Numbered from the stretch's first letter, positions 42,843-54,337 are shown. The stretch is DNA of 64,000 bases from Pezicula radicicola (GCA_003008705.1 PDUO01000027.1:252425-316424); one strand, 5' to 3'. Translations and numbers: made by a program. The notes: a model not told the origin generated them from the sequence alone.

Positions 42843-43943
42843 TCATCGGAGTACGGAGGCATTGTCCTCCATATTTAGGACTATCATGTTAATTTGAAAT
42901 AAGGAACTATCCTTTTTAGGGCTTTCGCTGGAGAGTATGTTGTCAAAATCATTTGAGCGGCTCAAATTATCTTGGCAACTCAAACTATTTGAGCGACTCA
43001 CACCAAATCTAAAACAGGCGGGCTCGCTTGAGCCTATAACGAGTGACAATTCAAAGAAACAGAAGTAGCGGTATAATTAGAAGAAGTGAATTAAACAAGT
43101 AACTTACGAAGCTTTCATAGCATTTCTTTGGGACTCATTGACCTCCGAATGAGGCTCAGGATAGAGTAGGTTGGTGGCATTCTGTGTAGTAATTTGGGGT
43201 TTTGGGACCTTGGAAGGTTCCTTTTGCCTAACTGTAGTATTAGCTTTGGCGACCTTTGGTATAGCTTGGTGCTTGGTGATATTTCCGGACTCGGTAGCGT
43301 TGGAATGGCCATCTGGCCGAGTTACATTATTTGGTTTGATGGTGGTATTGGCGAATTCTGCTCGGTTTTGTTGGTTAATGGAATTGCCAGACTTGGTGAT
43401 TCCAGACTTGGTGATTTTAGACTTAGTACCCTTTGAAGAATCCTTTGGTCTGGGCTTTTCAGACTTGGCCACATTGGGCTTGGAGGGGTTAGATTTGGTG
43501 ACTTTCATGGCACCTTGTGGCTTCAGAGCACCACTTCCCTGGTCCTTCGCAACAGTCTTCTCATTCTTCTTTGCCTTTGGCTTTTGAGAAACGGACAAAT
43601 TGGTTGAACCTGAAACTAAATGGTTCGGGATTTCAGGGTTTGCCACTGCGGTAGAGGGCTTTGAAAGATCGAGTTAGCTCTAGTGACTATCGGACTTTTG
43701 GCCCCAACTTACTTGTTGGGTAGAATCGGCCAGAGATTGATTCGGTGTCCTAGGCTTATCCTCAGGTCGGTGCGGCGGAGAAGTGTGGTCGACTAAACCT
43801 AAGGGGCTTTGGTTCTCCTCTTGTAGATTTGATTTGGGTGTATTACCAGTAGTGGCCTCAGCATCATTTGACTGGTTGCCCTGAGACTGAATTTCCTGTG
43901 CTGTAGAGACCTCAGGACCAGGATCAATATCCATGGCATCCAT
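42843..43943 (-). CDS. low-complexity Lys/Ser/Asn-rich protein, uncharacterised
   Basis: Three exons (43943-43713, 43658-43108, 43026-42843) give 321 aa; the first intron (54 bp, GTAAGT to TTCAAAG) is convincing. Residues 1-77 are acidic and Gln/Asn-rich (M-D-A-M-D-I-D-P-G-P-E). Exon 2 is a long basic tract with repeated T-K-S, S-K-I-T-K-S-G and N-I-T-K patterns, suggesting a disordered nuclear protein. The second intron is less sure. Without it the protein ends at M-K-A-S. With it the last exon encodes S-R-S-N-S-L-S-C-Q-D-N-L-S-R-S-N-D, translated from the same minisatellite that fills the neighbouring introns. I do not recognise a family. Confidence 0.55.
42942..43002. repeat. palindromic-core minisatellite, cluster 5 (possible coding copy)
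   Basis: Three to four units: ATTTGAGCGGCTCAAATTATC, TTGGCAACTCAAACTA and TTTGAGCGACTCACA. The first is a near-perfect palindrome (ATTTGAGCGGCTCAAAT). It lies in the probable last exon of the 42843-43943 gene. Confidence 0.7.
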
Positions 43944-44013
43944 TTTAGCTGAGATTTGATTTTGACGGAACTGGCGTTTTGTGAGCTGAAATAAGCCGGT
44001 AGGACGAGACGAT

Positions 44014-44145
44014 AAATTACCTTAAAATAACTCAGTCAAGTAAGATGAGACGGTCAAGTCGGCCGTGAATAAAATGTTCAACTAACTTGAAATGCCAGGC
44101 GAGCTGAGACGGTTAAGTTGGTCGTAGATAAAATGTTCAAGTAAT
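44014..44145. repeat. direct repeat of ~45 bp plus one outlying minisatellite unit
   Basis: Copies at 44041-44085 and 44101-44144 share TGAGACGGT, AAGT-GG, CGT-(G/A)ATAAAATGTTCAA and end in TAA. Just left, 44014-44042 has AATTACCTTAAAATAACTCAG, similar to the minisatellite. The duplication lies in the promoter side of the 42843-43943 gene. Confidence 0.65.
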
Positions 44146-47100
44146 GAACTGTTGGTTAATAAGCCGTACTTAGTGTATTGATGAAAGGTGGAATTCCTGT
44201 TGTACCATATAAATATTAGCATGTAATGATAGAATTAATCATGCCCAGAATTGAATGCTCCAAAGCTAGGTGCTACAAAGCTATCGAAGCGGTGTGAGCT
44301 ATTTGTGAGGCACATGACGGTTCGGTGCCACTGTGACTTCTGTACGACTCGGCTGTAGATCATAACCGAGAGGAGAAGCTACACTTGAAGCCAAACTAAT
44401 TATGCCCGCCAGCAGAACTACAAAGGATATGAGGTTTGATTTAAAACTACTACCTTTTAAAAATCTGAGTGACTTGTGGTGGTCGCTAAGACGAGGTTCG
44501 GATGAATGAGGCTTTGTATTATGAGTGTTGAAACATGTAGCTCCAAGAACGAAGGAGCTTTGAGTTGGAAATTGCAAGTTGTTGATGAATAAGGTCGAAG
44601 GCCATCGAAGATCGAAACTTCTGAATTGCGAGGTTGCTGCTGTTGACCAAGAATGCTATGTACTTGGAGCGTGATCGAAAGTTACTTTAGATATGTCATG
44701 TGAGGCTGCCGCGAATGGTTTAGTCACTGGAACTTGATACCGACACTGAAGACGGAGTGAAGTGTCGAGAATAAATTGTTGAGATGTTGTGAAAAAAGAT
44801 ATTTGCAGCAGCCGAGAATGATCTTGGATACTGAAGCCTGAGACCGACACGAAAGATCCAGTGGAGTGCCGAGAATGGATTGCCGAAGATAGATCGTTTG
44901 AATGTGCCACAAAAGATATGTTACACTTGTACTGGGGATCTCGGCCGAAATACGCTGGCTGCAAGAAAGACAACAGAGGGATTGATCTAGAAAGATCAAA
45001 TCGAAAGAGTTGATATGTTTCTGGGTATAGCTTCAGTGCTAATCAAGGTAGAGTTTGTAGAGGTTCAACTTGAAGGTGAATCAGGCTGCCAGAAAAATAG
45101 TATTGCCGTTGATGCGCCCCAGAATTGAAAGGGATTTGGTCGGAGACTAATCCTGAAACTTCTTGCTGCTGTAGTTGATCCGGTAGTCAATATGGACGCA
45201 CCTTTTGCAGGAGCTTGATTGTGAGGGTGAATAGTAGGTGCTGAAGGGTGGGTGTTGAAGGATAGATAGCTTTCCAAAGGAAATTTTCGATGAATATGTG
45301 GTTAAATAGAATGGCTCTCCAAGACCAAAGGAAGCTCTGCAGCAACCTTACAGCCAGTACAGCTATGAGAAGATAGATAGGATAGATGGCATGCTAAAGG
45401 AGAATCTGAAGCAACTGGGGATGGCGTTGTATGTAAGACTTTGTGCGTCAGGATAAGAATGTACTGTAGTACGAATTAGCATCAAAGTAACCCAAGTCTG
45501 GTTCGTAATTGGGTTGTGTAGCGCTGAGAATGACGTATAAGACTCCTTGCAGGCCCCCTGACCCAGGGGCTTAAGCGAAAGCTAAGCGAGACGCTAGTTG
45601 ACTTTAGCGAGTTGTTGGATTTTGTGGCGTTCAACTCACTTTGAGGGAGACAGAAGACATGTGCACTTGAAAATCTTGCGGACCAGAAATTGTTGGTCAG
45701 ATATGAGATACTGAATAGCTTGTTATGAACCGCAGATGATATGACATGTAAGAGAAGGTGAGAGTTTTTCGGTTACTGTATTAAAAGCTTCACAGTGAAA
45801 ACCTTAGTCTAAGAGAGGGAGAAATGCGGTTTATTCCTATCAGAGAATAACACTGGGGTAATATTGGGTCTTGGATATGTAATTATTTTGATTATTGTAA
45901 CAGTTTTTGTTTTGTAGTGTACCAGGCGGAGCATGTGATGCTTTGTTTATAAAGTGAAAGTAGTATCAGCTTCTAGTTTTTATCATCCGCGATGAAGATG
46001 AATGAAAGGTGAAAGATTAAACACACCAAGTATTATGTTTCTACTTTGTCCAAGTATGTGAGGCCCTCATCGTACTCTCAAATAATAACGGGAACTCCCT
46101 GGTGAAAATGCCACAAAATCGTGTTTCCCTTACTTGCTTTGTCAGACAGGTATTCGCCTAGGCCAACTACATCACCAGCACAAACAATCCACCAAGATCA
46201 TTGCCTAGCCCTCAATATCGACAACGTGCCAAAAACCTTGACTTGTTCACACAAGAAACGCGCCAGGCCTCGACTGATGATGTAGTATGATCTTCGAGGT
46301 TGGTAGTAGTAGTGCATCAATGCTGTCCAGTTGATGTATCAAGTTTTCGATGGCGGTGGACCTCGAAGGGAGGAACTGTGCAGTCAGTAGAGCATATATA
46401 ATATCCTCCTAAATGACACAAAGAAAACGACAGAAGGAAATGGAATGGATAGAAGTGCCCTCAGATTAGCTCTCAAGTTCTCATTGCCAACACTTTCCAC
46501 CAATCGAAGCCGGAGCGACAATATGGTAGTAGGTTGGCCTGCAATTTTGGCTTTTTGGACACGTTGGTCATCACTGGGCAAAGAAATGATCCTACTCAAC
46601 CTCCAAGCTCGAGCGCAACTATTCGCAAGGGTTTCACCCCACTAGAAAGATCGAAGACAAGGGACCTGCGTATCATTAGCAAGTGCGCGATACAGAGTGA
46701 TCAATCAACGTACCATTCCACTCCGATTGAAAACTACTTCCACTCTCAGCGATGCTTTGTGCCAATCCACTACTCCTCAAGTCGCGCATCAATCTAATCC
46801 CCAACCCCCATTAGGGACGTGACATCAGCTTGACGAGATTTGTAGTATCATAGCAGGCTATCTCAAGATGGATACTGATTGTCGGTCACGGTAGTCCGAT
46901 CCCAAGTCCATGACCCCACCAGCTTCGAAACCGCGATGCAAACAAAAGTGAAGAACCGTGGTTGAGAAGAATCCCCGCTAAGATCTCTGTTCGATTGATC
47001 ACACAGAATCAACCTTCCAGTCTCCCAGGTGGTTGATTAGTGAAAGCTCGATGAGGTTATCGTCACTGCGGAATTGTGTATGTAATGAGGAAAGGAAAGA

Positions 47101-47300
47101 AGAAGAGGATTTCGAGACGACGCGACGATGGGGTAGACGCGACTTTAGCGTAGCGCTAGTCTTGACGGTCGCAACCTTAATTCAGCCTCGCGTGCAACTT
47201 TTCGAGAGCCTCCGCGTTCGTGTGCCCAGTAACAGGACTCCCGTCACAACGAATCCTCTACCCGCGCACGTCGCAAATTGCAAGGAAGACAATCGCAATC
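44146..47300. other. 3.1-kb interval without a supported gene
   Basis: Minus-strand frames at 44299-44577 (with a signal-like L-I-S-F-V-V-L-L-A-G-I-I-S-L), 44656-44973 and 45065-45277 are short and lack motifs. An imperfect ~80-bp duplication is visible: ACCGACACTGAAGACGGAGTG near 44738 and ACCGACACGAAAGATCCAGTG near 44842, both followed by GCCGAGAAT- or GTCGAGAAT-like and AAAAGATAT words. Plus-strand frames at 46445-47329 look like chance. The last 250 bases are the ISY1 promoter. Confidence 0.45.
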
Positions 47301-48153
47301 ATGGTGTGTATAAGGTTTTCAAAAGATGACATGTTGCGCTCAACTAACTCTTGTGCAGGCACGTAACTCAGAAAAGGCCCAGTCCATGCTCTTCCGCTTC
47401 AGAGAGGCACAAGCAGCAGACCTAGGTATCATCGATGCCGGAAGAACGCGTCGCCCAAAGATGATCACGGAAGTGACGTCAATTCCATCATGCGAGAAGT
47501 GGCGAGGCCAAGTGCTGAAGGAGATTTCGCGGAAAGTTAGCAAGATCCAAGATCCCAGCTTGAGCGACTTCATGATCAGGGACTTGAACGATGAGATCAA
47601 TAAAGCAATGCGGGAGAAGCATATGTGGGAAGTGCAGATACGGAATCTAGGTGGTCCGAATTATATGCGAGGTGGTGGGAAGGTTTATGATGAGGAGGGG
47701 CGAGAGATACCGGGCGGTGGAAAGGGTTACAGGTATGCGAATGACACATCTGCATTCCGTGCTGTTGATATGTGCTAACAATATATGTACAGATATTTTG
47801 GGCGAGCGAAAGAACTCCCTGGTGTAAAAGAGCTCTTCGAAGCCGCTGCGCCAAAACCTCGGGAAGACAAACCTCTAGAAACGCGAGCAGATCTGCGAAA
47901 ACAAGTCGATGCTTCGTATTATGGTTACAATCTGGATGAAGAGGATGGCACTCTGTTAGATTACGAGATGCAGAAGGAAAAGGAAGCGTTTGAAAATCTG
48001 CTAGCAAGCAAGAATGGACAAGCGCCAAAGGATTGGGAGCCATTACCCGGTGATGCTGGAGACGGTGAAGGGTGGAGGTTGCCAACAAGTGAGGAAGTTC
48101 AGGAGGAGTTAGTGGAGAGGAGACGAAGGAGACTTCTGGATAAGCTGGGTTGA
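47301..48153 (+). CDS. ISY1: pre-mRNA-splicing factor Isy1
   Basis: Three exons (47301-47303, 47359-47732, 47793-48153) give 245 aa. The first coding exon is just ATG, followed by a GTGTGT donor, CAACTAAC branch and GTGCAG acceptor; splicing creates M-A-R-N-S-E-K-A-Q-S-M-L-F-R-F-R-E, the universal Isy1 start. The second intron is 60 bp with GCTAACA. Other family marks: R-R-P-K-M-I-T-E-V, C-E-K-W-R-G-Q-V-L-K-E-I-S-R-K, L-N-D-E-I-N-K, W-E-x-Q-I-x-x-L-G-G-P-N-Y and Y-R-Y-F-G-R-A-K-E-L-P-G-V-K-E-L-F. Isy1 belongs to the Prp19-associated (NTC) complex in the catalytic spliceosome and monitors first-step fidelity. The C-terminus ends in an Arg-rich helix. Confidence 0.95.
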
Positions 48154-49401
48154 TATTAAGTATTGCGTTTAATAATGAAGCTAATTATCTCACTAGTTGT
48201 CACCATATTTCTTGTGATATCCCTTTCCTTCTATGGATCACCGCAAGTGCAGCAAGTCCAGAGCTTCTATTGAAGTGCTTCAATTTCTGTTCTCAAATGT
48301 TTTGGCCATGGTCTCCATTGAGAAATGGAGCGGTTTGGTTGGTTCACTTGCTTGGTAGCGGTGTCTACACTGATTGCCATGCTCGAAGTATGAACTGGCA
48401 TCACTTCTAGAAATTACAAGGGCGTTTAGTGTTGAACAAAGTTTTCTGGCTTGCGTAATCATATGCTTTTGGAGAATCTATGTCGGACAACAAACTCCTA
48501 GCCTCTAAGTAGGCTTAAGTTTATATAAGTCGCACGAGGAGAGCAGGATTTAGTTTTCAGACATAGCGTTTTCACAGTTTAGAATAGAAGTAATTATGCG
48601 ACTGAAGGAAGTAGATTATTAGATTCTATCTTAATCTAAGATCTGCTGGGGAAAAAATCCATGTAATTGAGTGCTTAATGCGTATTCTTTTCTCTCGCTT
48701 TACGATTATGAATCTTTGCTAATGTCCAAGCCGAAGTTGTACTGTACAAGCTAGGCTTTGGGTAAAGAAGATTCCTAAGGCTTGTTTGTGTCTTTTAATT
48801 CAGGCCATATTGTAAACGCGTGTTTTAGAGAGGGTGGTGAGCTTGTGCTGTTCTTGTGCTCTAGACTAGCGTCTTTCAGAACCTAGAATGAAAGTCGAGT
48901 TCGTTGACTACTATGCAGATGTGTCTTTTGTATTAGTCAGTAAAACAAGATACTCTTGTGGTGCAAATTTAGCTGTTTCTTAACATGGATGACAGGAGTT
49001 GCACAGTACTTACCTTGTAGAAGTGAATGCTTGATAATGAGTGTGGTACGTCTAGAAATACTATTCATTCGGTTTCTTGTACAATAGTAAATGGTGATGC
49101 TGAATGGTCAAAGATTTGTGTCCTTGTAGTCAGGCTGGTGTGAGTTCCCGAAGTAGTCTGACTTAAAAACGGGAAAGTACGACTAAGTAGCTGACGTGAT
49201 TTCATTGACATAGCCACCAACTTTTTCGTCTCCCCTTCTTCTTTCTCTGGCACAGCATCACAACACGCACAAAACTCAATTGAATTATTGGACGAATACT
49301 TGATGGCTGCCTGCAGGACCGCTGGGTTTTGAGCCTCTCAATGTTTCATCTGCTAAGACTCTCAGCCCTCGCCTAAGCAGGACGTTAACCCATCTCCTCG
49401 A
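48154..49401. other. intergenic
   Basis: No gene, RNA or clear repeat seen. The final 60 bases stay in frame with the HET pseudogene back to a TAA just before 49360. Confidence 0.45.
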
Positions 49402-50843
49402 TTGCCTCAACCTCTTCTTAACGTCCAAGAGCCCTGCCTAGGCGATAGAGACATTTCACCTCTACGACTGGTCCTTAGAGAAGAAGTTAGGAACGTTAAT
49501 TATATTGCGCTTAGCTACTGTTGGGGAGAGAGCAACGAGCCGGCAAAGACGACAGCGGCGAATTTATCCGAGAGACTTGTTGGCCTCCAATTTGAAAAAT
49601 TGCCCACGACTATCCGAGAGGCTATACTAATAACACGAAAACTAAAAGTACAGTACTTATGGGTCGATGCCATTTGCATTGTTCAACCAACAGATACTGA
49701 TAAGGGAGATTGGGCAAGAGAGGTAGGGAAGATGAGCGGGTATTACCAAAATGCGTTGTGTACTCTTGCTGCAACTGGGTCTTCAGACAGCAATGAAGGA
49801 TTACTTCTCCCGAGGCCTGGATACGCTTTCCCGTACAGAGCTGTGCACTTCGTGTTAGCTCTGAATATAATGAAAAGACTAGAAAATTGTATCTGCTACC
49901 GACTAACTTGTCCTGGCATTTCAATATTGAATATTCACCTCCTTACAAAAGAGGATGGGCTTTACAGGAACGATCATTATCAACAAGAACAGTTCATATG
50001 GCACGCGATGCTATTTTTTGGGAGGAAGGGTCTAAGAGGGTATACGAGACAGGGGAAGAGGAACTAGGTGGCATATCTTCTTTACCTGGAGGCCCAACGG
50101 TCTTTAATGGTACCCGCAAAAATATTCTTGGTTCTAACTGGTTCTCCTTTATTAAGGATTTCATGAACGCAAATTTACGGTACCAACAGGATAGACTGCC
50201 AGCAATCTCAGGCGTAGCAAGGAGAATTTTTAACCAGGCACCGGACGAGTATCTTGCTGGATTATGGCGCGAAACCCTTTTGGAGGGGCTGGCATGGCGC
50301 AGAATCTATAATTATTCCTGTTCAAAGCCTCCAGTTTACCCTTTTCCATTATGGTCTTGGACATCTGCTAGTTCTCCGGTGGACTTCGTGATAAACCTCG
50401 CAGTTGTGGAGCGTCTTGCCATATTAATTGATGTCAAAATAGAGGCATCAAGTCCAGATCCTTATGGGTGAGTATCTTCCAGGATACTTTCCATTCAAGG
50501 ACCTCTAGAAGAAGATAGCTGTGCTGTGTCAGAAGAAGACAGGGTAACATTTGATGTGGTATATGACCATGCACACGACTATCTCAAAAACTTGATGCAG
50601 ACAATCGGAGTCAAAATTCTTTATCTAATTAGAACGATTTATGTCAACGACAGTGTCAATGGCTTGATTTTAGAGCCGACTGGAGGGGCTGTCGACGAAT
50701 ATAAGAGAATCGGACTAGTTGAAAGAAGGATAGGACGGACTCACGGCAAGTACATAAGAAGCAGACACTGTAAAGAAAGTAAAAGATATGTAAAGGATAT
50801 GAAACTAAAGTTACCAGAGGTAAAAACGGTGAAAATAATCTGA
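49402..50843 (+). pseudogene. HET-domain (heterokaryon incompatibility) pseudogene
   Basis: The first frame carries the HET-domain blocks Y-I-A-L-S-Y-C-W-G, L-P-T-T-I-R-E-A-I, Y-L-W-V-D-A-I-C-I and W-A-R-E-V-G-K-M-S-x-Y-Y-x-N-A. The third canonical block, Y-K-R-G-W-A-L-Q-E-R-x-L-S-x-R, is in another frame starting about 49850 (R-V-S-S-E-Y-N-E), so one base is gained or lost near 49848 with no room for an intron. The second frame meets TGA at 50469-50471 in P-Y-G-stop-V-S-S, where relatives have Arg; it then continues to 50843 with G-L-I-L-E-P-T-G and Y-K-R-I-G-L-V. No ATG precedes the domain before an upstream TAA. HET proteins trigger cell death on fusion with nonself; this copy looks dead. 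Confidence 0.85.
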
Positions 50844-51974
50844 GGATTATGGGACTCTGGTAATTTCTTAGGCAGCGGCTATAGCAACAACTAAGTAACA
50901 TGTGCTTTGTCATTATCTTAGATCAAATTTATTTTAAAGATTTTGAGTACTTCAAGGCTCGTTTTCATTTCAAATTATTAGGCATGCTACTAGTTAAGTA
51001 GTCAGCGAGATAGCGTCCTATACTATTAGGCGATGAATAAATTTAAATTATAGAGTATATATTTACTTGAACATGCTAATGTTTACTATGGCAGAATTAC
51101 CTATTTGTGATTTCCTGAACCTCTCTCCTGTCTTAAGAGGTAGAGTTGGATTCTCAATGCATTCTATACCAATTTTAGTTAGCGGAGTCTCTAGATACTT
51201 GACCGAGCAATTTACCTACTCGTTACCTCTCTACTTATAGCTCTACTTTCAGATAGTAAATAAACATTGTAACATACAATCCACACATTCTTCTTGGCGA
51301 GCAACATCAAGTAGCAGAGCTAGATCAAGAATCTCTCTGTCTTTCTTACCTAAACAATTAATTCATTTCTTCTACATCTCCAATCAAATTTCTCCTAGCA
51401 ATGAAAACCTCTAAGGTTTATCAAAAGACAAGACCAATGCAGTCCAGTTACTAGAACTTCAGCATTTTCAAGCTATTCTTTCTTTTTGAGAAAATCTTTG
51501 AAAACCTCGCCGTTTCTCCCTAAGTTATCTTGTTCTTCGGCTTACCTTCCTTGTCATGCTTCATCATCTTTTCAGTCATAGCATGAAATCGTTCAAGATT
51601 GGTGTGTGGCAAAGATACCCAGCCTTACTGTATCCATAGCTTTTGAAACCTTTAGTAAATAATCCACGGCTAGGATTATATCTCACGACTAAAAAGAGGC
51701 AATAAGAACTTAGCCTTACAATGCCTTCCATTCTAACCTAGTTCGATGAGTCTATATCTATTGTAACCAATTTACACCCAATATCCATCCATCCCAAACC
51801 AAATGCACACAGAAAATACACCTCCCAATCCAATATCAAACAAATGAAAAATCCTAGCACCAATATCTTACAATCGCCCAGTAAGAAGTTTTTTAAGTGA
51901 TACACCATTCCACTATTTTCCACCTCAATATTAGCATTACTTCTCTAAAAGCTTAGGGAGCACCAAGAAACGTA
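50844..51974. other. AT-rich intergenic
   Basis: AT-rich especially at 50920-51110; no reading frame worth reporting. Confidence 0.45.
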
Positions 51975-53535
51975 TTAAGTATAAAAATACTCTACATCAG
52001 GACTGTGGTGCAAGAAGGTGGAACAAGAATAAAATGAACACGAAATACGAACCTCAGCACTCCAGCTATCAGTAGTCTTTTCCTCACTCTGCCGACGCAG
52101 AAGCCAGTCGTGATATGTCTTCATTGGATATGCTTCATTTGCGAACTTTATTTCTTCTTTTAGTTCTGTGTAATTGCCATCTTTGCGGGCTGAGTGGAAG
52201 ATTTCTAGTTGTTTTAATCTGTGGGATATTCGAGTTAGCAATTGATTCTTTGCCCCTACTCCGTATATCGTAAATGTGGTGACCAAGGTTATTACTAGTA
52301 GCACACTCATCTCAAGTGACTCAAACTGAGATGATAAATCAGAAAGAAAATGTGCCAACTTCAAATCTAGTGCAACTCTAAAGTTTGCAATTTCATTCAC
52401 ACAAAGGTGATTCAGGCAACTTAAACGAGATATATCACCAGCAACAATAGCAACTCTTCCAAACTTACAAAGCTTGAGTTCCAGCATTGGTTTTTATGAT
52501 AAACCATGCAAATGGCATTGGTACAGCAGGGATTGGACTTCCCAATGCTAGCTGGTGTGATTCTTCAAGTTTACTTATGGTTGTGAATTCGGAGCATGGT
52601 ACTAGGATCTTGTGCCTGAACTTTTCATGGTTCTACTCGAAAGTTAATATTTCCGCAACATTTTGAAGAATACCTGCTGAGAGCAGACTTACATTGAAAA
52701 CGCCTGCAGCAACATTTCCAATGTCTTCCGTAGACTGTATGTATTTAGCAATTCTTCCAATTCTTCAACTACAAGGCGACTTACACTAATAGCGACCTCT
52801 GTATCCTGATTCAATCCTGTCTTCAAAACTGAGACAGTGATAGAGCCAATAAAATCATCAAAATTCTCCATAAAGAATGCTGGTCGCAAAATCCTACTTT
52901 CCGTCAGCTTTTCTTTCCTTTTCCAAAAGGAAATTTTCACCGCCACTTACGTCCAAGGCAAACCCTTCTCATTCAAATTCATACAATGCTGCTCAACTCT
53001 CGCCTTCGCTAAACTTGACAAAGTCAACTCACTCTCATGCTTCGGTCCTGCTCTCGCAGACGACGAATATATATAAGACTGGACCCCATATTTCAGAGCC
53101 ATATCAGCAAGCATCTATCCGCCCAAACATCAGCCAAAATTCGCTCTCATTCTTCCCAAACCCCCATTTCCTCAATCGAACATAACATACCTTCCCCTGC
53201 CTCTCCTCCCCGTCAGCGCAAACACCCAATCCAGGATATTTCAAAACAGTAAAAACACCCCAAAGACCCCCTTCACTCCCCTTCACAACCTCAAAAACCC
53301 TCTCTACACTATCCACATCATCAAGATCACCTCCCAAAACCGTAACATCCTTCTCCTTGGCCAACCACTCCGTATTCACAGCCTCAGGGTTTCTCGTAAG
53401 AGCAAAGACGTGATACTTGTGCTTTTGATGCCCACTTTCGGAAACTTCGGTATTGTTGTTATATGTAAGAAGGGCTCGGATTACAGCCGTGCCTTGTTTT
53501 CCCGTCGCACCCGTGACGAGGATATTACGGATCAT
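51975..53535 (-). CDS. NmrA-like NAD(P)-binding family protein
   Basis: Six exons (53535-53191, 53114-52951, 52893-52785, 52734-52693, 52632-52469, 52218-51975) give 355 aa. Introns are 76, 57, 50, 60 and 250 bp, all GT/AG. The Rossmann motif is V-T-G-A-T-G-K-Q-G (Gly9, Gly12, Gly15), as in atypical SDRs of the NmrA/HSCARG group. Exon 2 has L-A-D-M-A-L-K-Y-G-V and Y-I-Y-S-S; exon 3 begins I-L-R-P-A-F-F-M-E-N-F; exon 4 is S-T-E-D-I-G-N-V-A-A-G-V-F-N; the end has Y-P-M-K-T-Y-H-D-W-L. These proteins bind NAD(P) without the usual catalytic Tyr-Lys pair and can act as redox sensors; Aspergillus NmrA represses nitrogen regulator AreA. This family is large, so orthology to NmrA itself is not claimed. 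The tail after D-W-L-L-R-R is less certain. Confidence 0.88.
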
Positions 53536-53617
53536 CGGGTTTGGGTTCTTTTCTTTCGAAAATCAATTGAGCAAGCAAGTAATAATCAGACGGGGATTTT
53601 CCTAGGAGTACAGACTG

Positions 53618-53663
53618 ACTATTGACATAAACAACCAGCCTTTCCAAGCTGGATGTCAATAGT
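53618..53663. repeat. inverted repeat / hairpin in the NmrA-like promoter
   Basis: Outer arms ACTATTGACAT (53618-53628) and ATGTCAATAGT (53653-53663) are perfect complements over 11 bp. Inside, CCAGC (53635-53639) pairs with GCTGG (53648-53652). It lies 83 bp upstream of the NmrA-like start. It could be a regulatory palindrome or the remains of a small inverted-repeat element. Confidence 0.75.
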
Positions 53664-53929
53664 AGCCATCGGCGATTCAAAGCGTTTTATGTTAATTAAT
53701 TAATGTGAATCAAACAGCAAAAAAAGGGACGAAGAAGGAAACAAAAGAAGAAAGAAAGGGGAGAGGAGAAAGAAAAGTGATGAGGCGAAAACGAGTCCGT
53801 TCGTTCGTGGTTCGTTCGTCCGATTCTCTGCTCGGTGAAACCGGGATTTATCTGGGGTTCTCGCATGCGTACTGGTTGGTTTGTGCCGTTCTGTTGGTTT
53901 GATTTAAATAAGCAGTTAACGGACGAGAC

Positions 53930-54337
53930 TAGGGCATGTAAAATTACTGTAAACTTATTAAATTACCGTCACTCTACCGTAATTCAAGTAATTTTTCATA
54001 AAATGACGGGTCATTTTGACCAATAACATATGACTATCGGCCGGAATTACTAATATTCTTCTTACTAATCAATAAATCTTAACGAAGAAGTACTAAGAGT
54101 ACCTACTATTTTCCTAACATAGCTAAGGTTCTAATTTTATATCTATTATAGAATAACTACTTTAAGGTGTACTAAAGTCGAAATAAGTAAGGGAATACAA
54201 TCTAGAAGCAAAATAGAATACTAGAAATCCGGAAGAATGCTACCGGTTAGGATTCGGTCAGGCTTCATAAAATGACGGTAATTTTACATGTAATTTTTAA
54301 AATAAACAGACAGGTAAATTGACTCGTGCATGCCCTT
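53930..54337. mobile_element. non-autonomous hAT-like MITE with 8-bp target duplication
   Basis: A 408-bp AT-rich element begins TAGGGCATG and ends CATGCCCTT, imperfect terminal inverted repeats (8 of 9). It is flanked on both sides by the identical 8-mer GACGAGAC (53922-53929 and 54338-54345), the target duplication length of hAT transposases. Subterminal words such as CATAAAATGACGG occur twice (53997-54009 and 54266-54278), and ATTACCGTCA appears in inverted form. There is no coding capacity. Mobilisation in trans by a hAT transposase elsewhere is inferred. Confidence 0.8.

Noticed and set aside
43171..43587. 138-codon plus-strand frame with hydrophobic residues
   Set aside because: It is the antisense shadow of the Lys/Ser/Asn-rich gene; its Leu/Val/Gly pattern is what reverse-complemented Lys/Ser/Thr codons give.
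46445..47329. Plus-strand frames upstream of ISY1
   Set aside because: Short, overlapping in different frames and without conserved motifs; they lie in the ISY1 promoter.
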